Source of the DNA: Plenodomus lindquistii
Taxonomy: Eukaryota; Ascomycota; Dothideomycetes; Pleosporales; Leptosphaeriaceae
Length of the DNA: 64,000 nt
Direction of reading: 5' to 3'
Assembly: GCA_025504975.1 (NCBI GenBank)
Contig: JANUWI010000020.1
Span: forward strand, 682,001-746,000
Shown here piece after piece: positions 1 through 12,133 of the stretch. The notes beneath the pieces are model-generated. The model was not told the DNA's origin. It saw only the letters and a program-made list of their open reading frames with translations, and did no database searches. The translations under genes and the position numbers were made by a program. How positions within the stretch are numbered: position 1 is the first letter of the stretch; each line of letters begins with the position of its first letter.

Positions 1-600
1 TCATTGGCTTTTGAGAGCGCGTGTTTTTCCTACGGCTACAGCCTGCATTGCTAGTCTTAGCATAGATCAGACAGTAAATAGAACAATTATTATTACACAA
101 TATGAACTAGAAGGGACTATACCTTGGTAGAGGTGAGGATGCCCACAGAATCTTCAGCAGAGACTTATGGGCGCGGGAGATCACGTGAGTGGATTACAGT
201 GATAGCAATTGTATGTGCTGATGGGAGTGTGATCCTGCCAATTGCATGACACTTGGACTCCACCGTTGAGAATCGCAAGAACGTGTAGAATAGTTATGTT
301 GATCCGAGCTCAAGCCGAACACCTGTCGTTCGTGTTCTCTACCGAATACAACTCTTGGTGTTTGTGGCGACAGCGTCTCTAGTGTAGCCCCTGTAATCGG
401 GAGTTAGCAGCGGTGGAGCACAAACTCGAACGAGGCGGTTGATAATAGGCAGTTCTGAGCATCATTCGAGGTTCTTGCAGGCAATCTAGCCTGATGCTCG
501 CCTATATCAACACCTTGCATCAACCCACGCAAATCCAATAGGTTGTCGTGTTCAAGTCGCTCTGTCCTCAGTTGTCCTGTCAGAAGACGTCACCCATGCC
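1..600. other. Non-coding stretch at left edge
   Basis: No open reading frame with protein-like composition and no recognisable RNA gene or repeat was seen. The right part (about 555-625) holds the displaced C-terminal codons of the broken minus-strand ORF at 626-1030, in a shifted frame. Confidence 0.4.
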
Positions 601-1060
601 GCTCTGAAGAAGTTCGCCAAAGGCACTAGCAAATGCCCTGCAAATTTGGGTCTTGGGTTCCGAGCAAAATGTTGTGAGAGAAGTCGTATGCTTCAGGCCA
701 TCGCGTAATCTCATTCAGGAACAGCCGTTTTTCACCCATTCCGTCTTCCGTGACGCCGATATCGAGGCGAGCACCAACCTCGAGTAACTCGAAGAATGTC
801 ATACTGTCAGTGCGCACTCGAAGGCTTTCAAAGACCCAGATCCAAAACTGCTCGAGATGAGATCGTGTCAACGAAGGCTCCAGGTCCTCCGGCAGCAACT
901 CTCGGGAAGCAAGTGCCTGGGTCTCGATGAAGACCGTCTTCGCGATAGCGACAATCCGCCTGCTTCGGCCTCGAATACCCTGTCCGTTGCGTTCGGTGGC
1001 AACAAAAACTCTGAATTCATAGTCTCGCAAGGCCGGAACGAGTTCTTGGTGGAGCTAGTG
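555..1060 (-). pseudogene. Broken ORF of unknown family, possibly a gene fragment
   Basis: The minus strand reads openly from about 1060 down to a TAG near 626, giving roughly 140 residues of ordinary globular composition (for example EFRVFVATERNG, FWIWVFESLRVRTD, RLFLNEITRW). No ATG precedes it; an in-frame TAG lies just upstream, so the amino end is missing or in an unrecognised exon. After the stop, a shifted frame continues plausibly as FGELLQSGMGDVF before its own stop, suggesting a 1-2 nt frameshift near the original carboxyl end. I do not recognise the family. It could instead be one exon of a spliced gene, but no good splice sites flank it. Homology of the amino-acid pattern to other fungal proteins is only an impression. 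Confidence 0.4.
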
Positions 1061-4050
1061 TGTTTGGCCACTACATGTCTCATCATGTGTTTGATCTTTT
1101 ACTGACTTGTTAGTCTTCGCTAGCATACGCTTCCTTTCTTTCCTCTGCTTCGACGATTGCTTCGACGCAGCCATCTCCACTCTGCAAGTAAGCTATTGCC
1201 TGTCTCTCTGCTTTCGAGTATGCACGTGCGTAGCGCAGCCACTATGGGCTCTTTTATGAACGGTGATGCTATCCTCTTGAAGCACACACGGACCGTGTCC
1301 AAAACACGTCTTCGGTCGATACGAAAACTCGTGCGGAGATGAGCGGGCAACATCATTTAAAGCCCGTATGTCGCCCAGCTTGGCTCTCGCCTGCCACGCC
1401 TCACTCTTGTTTGGGTAGGGCCGAGATGCGGTTCCGTGCATGTGCTTAAGCAAGCGTACTGCACTATAGACTGATTCAAGACTGGAATCCGTGGGCTCGT
1501 CGGTGGTCTAGTGCAAGAACAGAACAGTGCGTAGCGCCTCTCCGTTCTCACCTCGGCAGGAACTCAGCATGCTGAGGGGGGTCTCTACCACAGTCGTCTC
1601 TCCAGGATGATGCGACAACGACAAGTCCTCTCTATCACCAGAGTCAAGCGAGGGGCGAATGGGCATCCAGGGTGCTATCAACGCAAACGTCCACCGTCGG
1701 ACGACTTTCACGCCAGTCATGCCTGCACCGTCTCTACAAGTCCCTACACCGCTATGGGATAATGTAGTATGGGTTTCCTTCCCTGACAAGACGCCGCTCG
1801 ATCAAACCGCCACCCTTGCTTTTCAGTACATTCCTGAAAATCACGAACGCCTTGGTCACGATGCCTGGCTAGCAGAGGCTCGTATGCTAGATCTGCGTAA
1901 TACAGTCATCGAAGTAGAGGACAGCGGCTGTTGTGTGCACCAGGGGTTGCTTACCATGTTAGCCGTCAAGTCGCTGAACCAGATTGCTCTGCGCAGTGAG
2001 ACCTCGGCTGTTATCGTCCATTCTGTCAACTGGGTCGGAAAGAGCTGACGTGGGTCCATCTTCAGCGTTGCCTAAAGACCCAAGTGTACGCGCAGCTGCA
2101 GTTATACAGGCCTGGGTCCCATAGTGCACATGTATTTGGTGTTGACTCGACGGACGAATCGTCACCTCACAGCGCGGGCATGTCCAGTATCCACGCTGCA
2201 CTCGAACCATGAGCAGTTACCTTCCTTGTTTTCATGTGCACTAGCACATACGAGACTGACACCAGTGCCATCTGTGCGGCATGCCTTCGACGTTTTGCAA
2301 AGGCAACGCAGACATGACGGTATACGCATGTGACTGATGAGCGAGAGGTACAGACGATGATTGTGCGTTTTGCAGACGGGGTTAGGGACAGCAGTCGTGC
2401 AGAGTTGTTTGCTTGACAGGTGGGTGCAGTAGTGGTCAGCTCACGAAAAGATTGAACATCTTTCGTGTGAACACTATGGTGGCATTTGGCTAAACACAAG
2501 CAGTGTATAGCCTTGGGCATGAACATCTCCGTCCCCACAGTTATATCTTCACACCACTTTTTTTTCCAATCTTTACAATCGGGCGGCCACTGCGCGTCTT
2601 AGTCGTGGGCCTTTTCTCCTTGCGCACTTCCGCTGAAGGTGCCAACGTGACCTTCTTCATTACCTTCGCGCTTTTGCAGCTAGGCGCGGCGTGGGTTTGA
2701 AGTCGCGGGCCCTTCGCGGCCCTGAGGATGGCTTGCGTGAAGGGTCTGGCAAACGGTTCGTGGTGTCATCCTCGAACCCGTGCTGGGTTTGTTGACGCTT
2801 CGGCATGCGGGGCGATAGCAGAGATGAGCGCGGTGACAGAGTTGGCGGGGTAGCTGGTTTGTGGAGAGTCTATTCCAGTCGATTTTGTTGTGTGAGTATG
2901 AAGCTGTCGCACGATCGAATAGTGGTTGAGCGGTGACAGTCGGCGATCGCGCTCGGCGTGTGGGAAATGGAGTGCTGCGGTGAGACCGTCACTGTCACTC
3001 AGGCGCATGCGAGGCGGAGGGGGCTCAGGGCTCACTTTGTCCACGCGCTGCATTCAACGCGCCCGGGCGTGTGGTGGGATGAAGCTGGTGATGATGTGCG
3101 CCGAGACTCGAAACTCTATAATGTGCTTGAAACGGCGCTTGCATTACCGGCAATATCCCGACAAGCTGCGTAGGTAGTCAGCCGCTTTTTGCACGTGCCC
3201 TGCGCACGATTGAAGGGAGCAAGATGGGTATAGCTCACCACGCTAAGTAGTAGGCCGTGTAGGGATGTTTCACGTGACTATCTTTCACCTTTACCACAAC
3301 GCTTTTGTCATATGTTCACGCACCCTTCCCCTAACTCTAACTCTGACTGCTAGCGTTGACCAACACACCCTGACTCAAACCAACCCTAAAACCAATCCTA
3401 AGATCATGCATCGTGGTGTAAAGGTTTTGAAGTTCTTCGCCAAGTCCCCCTATATGTTAGATCCAGCGGTAAGCGAGCGAGTTATACCCGTTCAGCTTGG
3501 GACCCAGGTGGGTACATACCTTCTTATGGCCCAGGCGTGTCATTTCTCCTTGGCTGACTAAATAATCAGCGATTAATCAGCACCAGCCTCCTCCATTCCA
3601 CTTTTCTCCCTTGCCCCTTCTCTTCATCTTCGGTCTCCATCACTATCTTCGCGACTTCGATCCTCGTCCACAATTCTGTCTATATTTTGAACTCCATCCA
3701 TTGGTATGCGCGCGTGGTCCTCGTCAACCGTCACCCGCTAAACCGCCGTCTTCCTCTACCAAGGGCCTTGCCCCAGTCCGCCATCCTTACTGTAAGGCCT
3801 TCCACGTTGCGGTTTGACTTCGCGTTCTACGCGTCCTCAAATCGCACGTTTTAGGGGTGATACTCAAGCAAGGCATTGGCAGTGTGCAGACAGCGGGGTT
3901 AGCGGCCCACGATTTGGCAAGGTGCTGCCGTCGCTGCGACCGAGTCAGGGCTGCTCTTTGCGACCGACGCAATCAAAGCCCGGGCGGGTGGGTTTGCTTT
4001 CTGGCAAAGGGCATCTACTATTAAGTGTACATCGGCAATTGAAGTAATTG
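1061..4050. other. Intergenic region, no supported gene
   Basis: Several ORFs of 60-129 codons occur (the longest, plus strand 1659-2048, has 129 codons) but none shows a domain, splice structure or codon pattern that I can defend. At about 3320-3400 there is a pyrimidine-rich patch with degenerate CCCTAA-like words. A CT-rich stretch at 3590-3680 could belong to the promoter of the gene at 4051. Confidence 0.35.
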
Positions 4051-5564
4051 ATGGTAATGGGGCTTGTTAATCTTGTTCGGAAAAGCGGTGTGTCCGCCCT
4101 GGCGTTAGCTTCGACTGATGATATACCGTGTCCATGTACACTTGTCCTGCTGTATTCTCAAAACGGCCCGCAATTCACGGTGCTTCTCACAGCCTCTATT
4201 CCCATCCATGGCATCCGTCACAAGCAATCCTTTGTCCTCCGCTTTGATGGTGACAATCTTGTGCCTGGCAAGATCTCGCTTGAAAATACTGGCATTCCTG
4301 TCTCAACTGAGAGCTTGAAGAGCATCACACGCCAAGGACAACCTGAGCTCCGAACGTTGTCGCTGACCCTCAAAGCACCTTGCTCTGTGTGGTACCCTCG
4401 CACGCTTGCCAGTGAAGCATCCACTTTCAACACTTCTTCCCAAGAGCTTGTAACCCTGGCGAGAACGACGAAAATACGTATCTTGTTCGACACGAATTGG
4501 CTTGGGAGGTATCTTCCTACACTCCAAAGCATTTCACAGCGTTCTTCACAACTCATTGGGGTTCCTGTCTCTCGGCACAACGTGTTCTCAAAGTCCTATC
4601 TACAAGCGGACCATTCACTGCTCAAATTCGTTAAAGATGCAAACCCTGCAGGTCTTTCTCTACTTGAGGGTGCGGCGCCTGACGTTGTGCCTTCTGTTGA
4701 GGATGCGGAACCTGGAGTTCCAGTCTTTGATTACGCGGCAGATGATCCTCCGCCTTCATATGCACCGCGAATGAAGCGCTCGATAGACAGTAAGTCTTCC
4801 CGTTGGAGATGGCACAAACATATTGCTGAAGTGCATCTTCAGCTACATCCTCAGCTCGCGGCTCGACGCCCGATCTCCCTTTGTCAAAGCGCCTCCTCCA
4901 AGATCCGCCGTCAGTACGCTCCATTTCTGTGTCGTCGGACGCCACCGTGCCAGTAGATCTTTTTCAAGACGCTATCAACTCCGCTGTCGCGAAAGTGCTC
5001 CCGGACATGCTGCAAGATCGAATTCCCCTGATAGTACAAAGCGTTCTTTCAAAAGTTTTTGATGGCCATTCACCGTCGCCATCTTTGTCGCCAATATCAC
5101 CTTCCCGCCACATCGCGACCGCACCCATACAGCCCCGTCCAAGCCCAAGTCACAAACCTACGCCGACGACCCCTGTAAATTCTATTGTGAAAGATATGAT
5201 GAAACCCTATCTCCAGAAATTTAACGCAGACATGATGGATGAGGTTCTCGAACAAGTCTCCGACCTATACGGCTCCGCTAGCGTGGATTTTCAAGAAGAA
5301 CTCGATGATCATCGTCTAGCCATTGGTATAATCAAAGAGGATCATGTTGCCGACTTTGAGCGCGAATGCGCAGAAATGTTGACCGAACACAAAGAGCGTA
5401 TGGCTGGGATGATTGAGATGGCGGAAGAGGAGGTCGAGGAATATGTCGGGAAGGTGGCCAGTCAATTGTGTGCCAACTGCAAGTATAAATGCCTTCATAG
5501 CGCGAAGGACAAACAGAGCGGGCTAGAGCAGGGGCAGAGGGCGAACTCCTCGCCGCTTGGTTAG
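4051..5564 (+). CDS. Hypothetical two-exon protein with coiled-coil tail
   Basis: Proposed exons are 4051-4789 and 4843-5564, joined across a 53-nt intron with a GTAAGT donor and a TTCAG acceptor; the phases agree and the product is about 486 residues. The start is the first ATG after an in-frame TAA at 4045; the second ATG at 4057 is equally possible. Residues 1-200 form a globular region (CPCTLVLLYS, FVLRFDGDNL, SVWYPRTL, IRILFDTNWL). A Pro/Ser-rich linker follows (SPSPSLSPISPSRH). The last 130 residues are acidic, charged and probably coiled coil (MLTEHKERMAGMIEMAEEEVEEY), ending with a CANCKYKC cysteine cluster. No enzymatic motif is visible and I do not recognise the family. An acceptor at 4854 or 4902 would also keep frame, so the exact junction is uncertain. 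The frame is free of disabling mutations. Confidence 0.65.
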
Positions 5565-7557
5565 GGTAGGTATAGCTAGGTGAGTTGGGAGAGGAGCTGT
5601 CTAGGTCAACGATCTGGGCGACTTCGGATAGCGGTTACCGGTAGCACTCAATCTTTGGTACGTCGCGTACTTCCTAAAGTATATGCAGGTGACTGTATGT
5701 AAAGAGAGAGCAAGACAGCCCTCATCCATCTATAATGCCCTCCTCTGCACGCTGTACAGGGTGCTCAAAGAATAATGGTCTTGCGAATGACCGTTCCAAG
5801 ATACAGTCCAAATCTGCTCGCGCGCATGCTCTGCGGCGCTTAGGATTAGGGAGGCGCACGCTCAAGTTCCGAGCTGCAAGCTTCCAGACCAGAAGAACGT
5901 TGACCCCCTGCAACGATATGGCTGCGGCGATTGGTACCGTCCGACCCACCTGCCCTTTCCAGCGACGCCTCCGTAACGGTGCGCAGTGGAGTTCCGTGCC
6001 GACGCTGTGGCTGATTTTGTACCTGAGCTGAGCCCCCCACGTCGGGTTCGTGGCATTACCCCGCTTCACACACGCCCCTGCGTGTTCTCCTTGCTGCACA
6101 GTTCACAGTTGACTCGATCGTACACGACGTCCGCTACGCCATAGCGAGTCCCGAAATGTCGTCCACTTCACTGTCCTTGCAGCGCTCCTGTCGGCGAAGC
6201 CTTTCCCACCACCCCGCCCAGCTACACTCGTCCCTAGGCGACAGAGCCAACAAGGCGCAGCAGCAGATGCGCAGATGGTATTGGCAAGTGACTGAGCACC
6301 GGCCTCGGCGGAGGCAGTGGCAGCCCATAACCAGCGCGTCGATTAGCGCATCGTAATTGGCGTCCTGAACACAGGGGCATTGCGGTTGCTGTACCAAGGT
6401 CTCCTCGGGACTGCTGCCCACAATTGCCCGTCGACGTCGCGCCTAGCAAGCATCAAGCCGGATGCGATATCCCTGTCCGTCAGCCGCAGAGCTGCTATCA
6501 TCTGCGCCCATGCTTCTGAACTTCGTACAATTGTCTTGAACAGTCTCCCAGACCTTCTAAGCACTAACATTGTCTTCCTAACAGCCAGGGCTTATGCTGC
6601 GGACCTGGGGTACGCCCTACTCATCACTATGTCTCATCCATCTGTCTCGCGCATAGCCGATCGCACCTTCCGCCTCACACCGAACGTGAACGCTCATAGT
6701 TGGACGATCTACGCGGCCATGCTCCGCGCCTGGGATCAGGCATCCACTTTGCCTTTAACTTGGGACCGCACTTCTACCATTGGCCGTGACAGCGATTACT
6801 GTGACACAGGTCTTGGATTCGTCGTTGGCGGTCGCGGTTGGGTCGATGACGAAGTCGTATGAGAGGGTGGATGACGACAAGAAGGAGGGAAACGAGGGTG
6901 GAGAGGGAGAGGAGAGATCTCATTGGGAAACAGGCCTAGGTATAATTATGAAGCCGATAGGGAGAACATGTAAATGAGCAAATTAGAGCACAGAAAGATA
7001 GCCTGCCGTAAGCTAGATTCAACACGCGCGTGCATCTGCTTTCTCGCTTACATACAGGACGTCCTTTCAAATACTTTGAATTCTTATCAGTCTCTGTAAG
7101 GTTATGTTCACTCTTTCCAAAATTTCGCTCATACTTCTGCTTGCTATAGGCAAGAGTACATTATTACAGCTGCATTACTATCCGTAACTACATAGCTCAG
7201 GACGCTCACTGCTCCACAAACCCCAATACACTCTTCTTTACTAGGAGTGAGTCTCGCGCTTGTTGACTAGAATCAGATGAGGCCGAGGCGAGGCTGTTTG
7301 CTCGTAACGGCAAACGGTCGCGCGTTTGTACGTTTGTCCAGAGGCTACACAAGGCTCATAGGAGGACTTCCCTCTCACTTTCACGGCAAATTCTGCCTTT
7401 CATTCCACTTCGCCACCCGCTTTTTGCTCTTTCTGCGGTCCTCCTAACAACGTCGCTTCCTGCTTCACTTGCCCCTCACTCCTCAACCCAACTCGATCGC
7501 CAACACACTACCCCACCATCAGCTTGTGAAGGCAAGGCGCGGTGTGATACAGGCGTC
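5565..7557. other. Intergenic region with unsupported ORFs
   Basis: Overlapping ORFs of up to 160 codons occur on the plus strand (6380-6862) and 125 on the minus strand (5722-6099), without recognisable domains or splice sites joining them. From about 7380 to 7557 the sequence becomes strongly CT-rich, as in fungal promoters and 5' leaders, leading into the ATG at 7558. Confidence 0.35.
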
Positions 7558-9162
7558 ATGGCGACTTTGTCTCGTCCGCCCGCAAGCACATTGCCATGGG
7601 CTTCTCAAGCTGCAGGACCAAAATACGTACCTAATCCCTATGGCTTTACAAGCCGCCTCTGGCCCTACAACGACGACCCCGACTTCATGTATCGACCCCA
7701 CGTTTTCGATCCGATATTCGACGCTATTGATCGCGCTGGTGGTCCACTCGACTCTTCTGTTGAGCGGGAGGGGGAGCCGTTATTGCAAGTACAAGGATCG
7801 TGTCTTGTGCGGGGCATCACGCGCCGGCAAATGGAGCTGTCGTGGATGCTGCTCCGTCGATATCAGCGCGAACTTGTCGCAATCCTAGAAGAGGGCTGTC
7901 GTTTGGCCCAAGTTCCGTGGGGCGATCTGTCGTACCGCGTGGCAGACGATGACCCGACTCTTCAAATTCGCTCCCAAAGCCACATATTCGCTAGACTGGC
8001 GTGTATTACCAATGATCCAGCCCAAGGATTCTCGATATTGACCAACAATACTCATTCGTTCCGTGAAGCCATTTCCAAAGCGACAGCTGAGAGGCTACAG
8101 CAGGCGTGGAACAATGTTCTGCGGAAGGTTTTGGTTATGGCGGTTCGCATGCGGACGGTGCACACAAGACAGCTAGTGGAAGCCATGCAAGATCGTCTGC
8201 CGGCCGAGATACGGGAGCTCATCTACCAGTATCTGCTGCCAGACCATCAGACCGCGAAGCTCTCGTACAATGTACGTGACTTCAAGGATACAATCGGCTC
8301 GGTGCTACCCGGTGTCGGTAGCTTGGAGCTGCAGGTGCCTGGTCAGACTCTGGACCTTGCCATTCACCTAGAGCGATTCGAAAACTACACTGCCAAAGAC
8401 CTCCGTTGCATGTTCGGCAAGGAGGACTATAAGAGAATCGTCATCTTGTGGGTGAAGAGCACATCCTTCGCACTTAACGCGTCGGATATTGGTTTCTTCA
8501 CGTCCGCTGACCCCTTCGGTGTGGGCTTCGCGCTCGTTAAACACGCTCGCCTCGTCCGAGTGCATCTATGGGCCACTGGCACCACAAATCGTCTGCACCA
8601 TGTAATTGGCGACATCATCAATATCCCGGATCGCCTGTCGCTCAGCGCAGCTGGTTCAAAGTTGCGCATCGTACTCTGCATCGTGCACGGAGACGGAACA
8701 ACAGTCAACAACGAGATGCATTCCACCAATCGAGCACAGCTTCGAAGCGCGGCTGACACCATTCGCCGAGTTGTTCAGAACACCATTGCGTCTAACCAAT
8801 GGACACCTGATGCAGACAAGACAGAGTTTGAAGTTTGGTTCGAATGCATTCGGACTTCTTACGGCGGCCGTTGGTCAGTGCCTATGACACTTGGGGTGCA
8901 CACGCTTCAGGGCTGGGAGGAGCGTATCCGGCGCGCTGAAATTCCTAAGGAGCAGGCTATCGCCTCTTCAAAGGTACAACGCTTTGGAGCTACTGCGCTT
9001 TACAACGACGACGCCCTCTGGAACGACTTGGATCGATACGAGGTCCCTCACCCATGGGGCTGGTCTCGACACGTCTATGGTGCCGACATGACACTGCAGA
9101 CGTTCCCTCTCTTAGCGTGTGGCTCCAACCGCATTTGTCCTTGTGACGCAGATGAGGTCTGA
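7558..9162 (+). CDS. Hypothetical single-exon protein, 534 residues
   Basis: An uninterrupted frame runs from ATG 7558 to TGA 9162. The start is the first ATG of the frame and is preceded by a CT-rich leader, typical of filamentous fungi. Around residues 214-227 the pattern LPAEIRELIYQYLL resembles the leucine-rich helix that opens many fungal F-box-like and short hydrophobic-core domains (LPxEIRxxIYxxLL), but the rest of an F-box is not evident. Near the amino end is a Pro/Tyr/Phe-rich segment (YVPNPYGFTSRLWPYNDD), and the carboxyl end has a small cysteine pair (ICPCD). There is no signal peptide, membrane segment or catalytic motif. I cannot name a family; it is probably lineage-restricted. 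Length, composition and lack of lesions make a real gene likely. Confidence 0.75.
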   Translation: MATLSRPPASTLPWASQAAGPKYVPNPYGFTSRLWPYNDDPDFMYRPHVFDPIFDAIDRAGGPLDSSVEREGEPLLQVQGSCLVRGITRRQMELSWMLLRRYQRELVAILEEGCRLAQVPWGDLSYRVADDDPTLQIRSQSHIFARLACITNDPAQGFSILTNNTHSFREAISKATAERLQQAWNNVLRKVLVMAVRMRTVHTRQLVEAMQDRLPAEIRELIYQYLLPDHQTAKLSYNVRDFKDTIGSVLPGVGSLELQVPGQTLDLAIHLERFENYTAKDLRCMFGKEDYKRIVILWVKSTSFALNASDIGFFTSADPFGVGFALVKHARLVRVHLWATGTTNRLHHVIGDIINIPDRLSLSAAGSKLRIVLCIVHGDGTTVNNEMHSTNRAQLRSAADTIRRVVQNTIASNQWTPDADKTEFEVWFECIRTSYGGRWSVPMTLGVHTLQGWEERIRRAEIPKEQAIASSKVQRFGATALYNDDALWNDLDRYEVPHPWGWSRHVYGADMTLQTFPLLACGSNRICPCDADEV

Positions 9163-11469
9163 ATGCTGCGGTCTAGGTTCCGACAAGTCCTAGTGATAGC
9201 ACAAAACGCAACCTGGTCCAAGGATTGTGGTTGGTTAGATATTGGCGTGGCTTAGTATTACTTGGAAAACACAGGTTGGACGAGGGCACTTGTATGGTGT
9301 TATGGTACAGGCACTCGGTTGATGGGGACTTTCGAAGACATGGGCCATATGGACGCCTATAACTGGTTGCATTGAATGCCGATTAGCCTTGTGATTCGAG
9401 TCTGTCAGTACCTCGTGCTTTCTACATGCAAAATACATATCAGCTTTTCTCTGCTTGTTCTCCGCTCCACAATGTGCCATCTTTGGTGATCGCAGAATGA
9501 TCATCACCTCCACGGCACATGGCTACCAGTAGAACCTGATTATACGAGCACTGGACGCATCACTTTTGCGTTTAGCATGTTTCTCACGCGAGTGATAAGC
9601 TTTTATTCTGTTCCACGGTTCGTTTCCGGATACAACCTTGAAAGTAGAGTCATCGGGCTTCGCGGTCCAGTCACAGCAGCGAGATTAACACATGTAGCGA
9701 GGATCATAGAGGTAACTAGCAGCGGGAATTTATACAGCCGTAACGTGCGTTTAGTCTCAAGGACAGTAACATGGTGTGCGCAAAGTGGGAATTTAAGACT
9801 AGTTAGTTCCTGGACTCTGCCCTTTCATTTGAATTAACAAACATGGGGCCAAAATCCAAGATGGCACTATGTGCATGGACCGTAAGATTGCCTGATAGCA
9901 ATCTAAGAGGCGCACATTTAGGCCATTATTCTTTCAGTAATCTTCCCTCCCAATCTCATCTTATCCGCCGATCTTTTCTCTTTAAAGGTTGGCATCGTCG
10001 ATCTGTCCTTCTGTTCAGTTTCTCAATTTCTGAGCAACCTCCCCTTTTAATGCCATCTTGTACGCTAATGTCCTTGATCTTGTTACGGACTAGTCTCTAA
10101 TTGAAGGCATCAACGTATTTCACATCATAAATAATCAGGAATCTAATAACCTTGACATGACTTCTTCAGATGCGAGGTTCTCCGTGGAGGTTCAAGAGGC
10201 GCAAAGTAGCGAAGGGCCTTGAGGTTCTACAAGTACATGCAGACTGCTAAGGAGCTCAAGTGGCGGCCGAATTAGGTCGTGATATTGTATAGCTTCGCGA
10301 CCTCCCTGCATCGATCTAGCAGCAGGTTCGCATGCAATCGAGGGGCTTTCGCATTGACTTACCGATTGGAAACATCCATTGAACGCCCCTCCCCCAGGTG
10401 ATTCCAGTATTTTCTTCCCATCCCTGTCTTCACTTCTTAGCTCGACGACATGAGTGCTTCACAATCCTGCCCCACTGTGGGTGTCTCTTTGGGGGCAAAT
10501 CTGACTACGATGTTCTTCGCTTTCAGACCTCCTCTCTCAGAACCGCTCGGACGCGTGAGTATCGACCTTTCCTCGTAGCCGATCCTCTCGGCGAAGCGGA
10601 GACCTTCGGAATTGTTGCGCCATAGGCTAGAAGCCTCTGGACCATCTGATATCTGTCGGCCTTGATCGCTACGTTCATCGCGTTCTTTTTCTTCAAAACC
10701 TGGCCAATTATTATATCAACATCAGCGCTAGCGCTTAATAGCTCTTCTACTTGAAGGCTTTATTTATGCTTATACCATGCGCAGTGATGATCTGTATTAG
10801 TATTCTGGGCGATGGACCCCGTTCAGCACACTGTATATGATGGGAGGTGATGCTAGCCCAGCGCTTGACTGGGAAGAAGAGGATCGCATGGGTGAGACGC
10901 GAAGATCTAAAACTCTCCCCTTCTTCCTTACCTTAACCCTTCTTCTTTTCCTTCCCCTAAACCTCTCCCTTTCTTTCTTTCTTACCCTAACCCTTTTCTT
11001 TTGTTTTTCCCCAAGCATTTCCTTCAACAATACTTTTATGTTTTCTATCTACTGCTCTAACTTCCTACTTTTACTAACTTTCGTTTTATTGCGCTTGTAG
11101 GGAGATAATGGAAGCATTAGAGCGTATAAGGACAAGATGACCAGATATTACAGAAAGACTTGAAGTGGCTCTGTAGGTAGGGCTATACTTGTATTTCTTT
11201 GTGTACGTATATACTGTATTTCGTATTGTAGTTGGTAGGTCGCACCCCCGTGCCTGTCAATTAGCGGTAGCAAGGTTCATTTGCGACGATAGAGAAGGTC
11301 ACAAGAGACGGACTACTTCCTCTTGCACGAGATTGCGAGACACGGAGTGCACGTCAGTGAGACTCTCAACGTGGCATTACTGTCCCTAGACGCCATGCAG
11401 CACCATCATGAGAGGTTTCGCACAGCTAATAATTTTGTTGATGGCCGTAACGCATGCAATTTTTAACGA
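9163..11469. other. Intergenic region left of the CACTA element
   Basis: No credible gene. ORFs here are below 95 codons and of skewed composition. The notable component is the pyrimidine tract with telomere-like words at 10917-11008, listed separately. Confidence 0.4.
10917..11008. repeat. Pyrimidine tract with degenerate CCCTAA words
   Basis: The plus strand is almost entirely C and T for about 90 bases and contains CTTAACCCT, CCCTAAACC and TACCCTAACCC. This resembles a decayed interstitial telomere-like or low-complexity tract. It is not a run of perfect TTAGGG units, so a telomeric origin is only a possibility. Confidence 0.45.
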
Positions 11470-11600
11470 CGGGCACTGGGGCAGAGGATTTTCCGCTCCG
11501 CCGCAGTCAATTTTAGCTTAGGATAGGAAAAACCTCTCCCAATGGAGGGGTTTTGCGAAGTGCGCCGCGTAAAATGCCGGTTTCTTACCTGCCGCAGTGG
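11470..11600. repeat. CACTA left terminal and subterminal repeats
   Basis: The CACT core begins at 11474. It is followed by TTTTCCGCTCC and, in inverted orientation, GGAAAAACCTC and GGAGGGGTTTTG, matching motifs at the right end (16800-16955). Confidence 0.7.
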
Positions 11601-12070
11601 AAAATCACATCCATGGGAGTGGTTTTGAAAAATCCAGTGACATTTGTTAGTTTTGCGTACGTTTTCTATAAAACCCGCTGCTGTAATACACTACGTAGCT
11701 AAGTCAAGTTGCGCAATCTTTATTGCGACTCCCTCAATACGCTACGTTACCGGTAGCCCTTCATTGTAAAAGCAGTTGTTACTGCTGACAACAACGACGG
11801 GCCGCCCCCAGGTGCTCCTTAGTCGCCTCGAGTAGAACTTGACCCTTCGATACGTCGTGATCATAGTAAAACCGTCATCAGACCAGCCAATAGCTTCGAC
11901 TATACACGTCTCCCCGTGTATAACCTAACATCAACCAGAACAGCCAGATTACAGAAGCAATCCTATTCCCCCCAGATCGGACAAAGTAAAAGTATAACCC
12001 TCGGTATAAGCCCACAAAACCCTCGGTATAGAGCTTACAACATGGCCGCGTCGACGAGCAGGACCATGGG

Positions 12071-12133
12071 TTGTCGGACCAGTTGCGCAAAGCAGACTGG
12101 GCTTGTCGAAAACAGTTGCGCAAAGCAGACTGG
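12071..12133 (+). repeat. 32-bp tandem duplication inside the CACTA element
   Basis: Two adjacent units begin with TTGTCG and share the perfectly repeated block CAGTTGCGCAAAGCAGACTG (12080 and 12113). A shorter repeat, CCCTCGGTATA, occurs twice just upstream (about 11998 and 12021). These may be subterminal protein-binding repeats of the transposon. Confidence 0.7.

Noticed and set aside
1659..2048. 129-codon plus-strand ORF as a gene
   Set aside because: No recognisable family, no splice context; antisense ORFs of similar quality exist.
6380..6862. 160-codon plus-strand ORF as a gene
   Set aside because: No domain or conserved-looking motif, and neighbouring frames are equally open.
10917..11008. 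Interstitial telomere array
   Set aside because: CCCTAA words are few, imperfect and scattered in a general pyrimidine tract.
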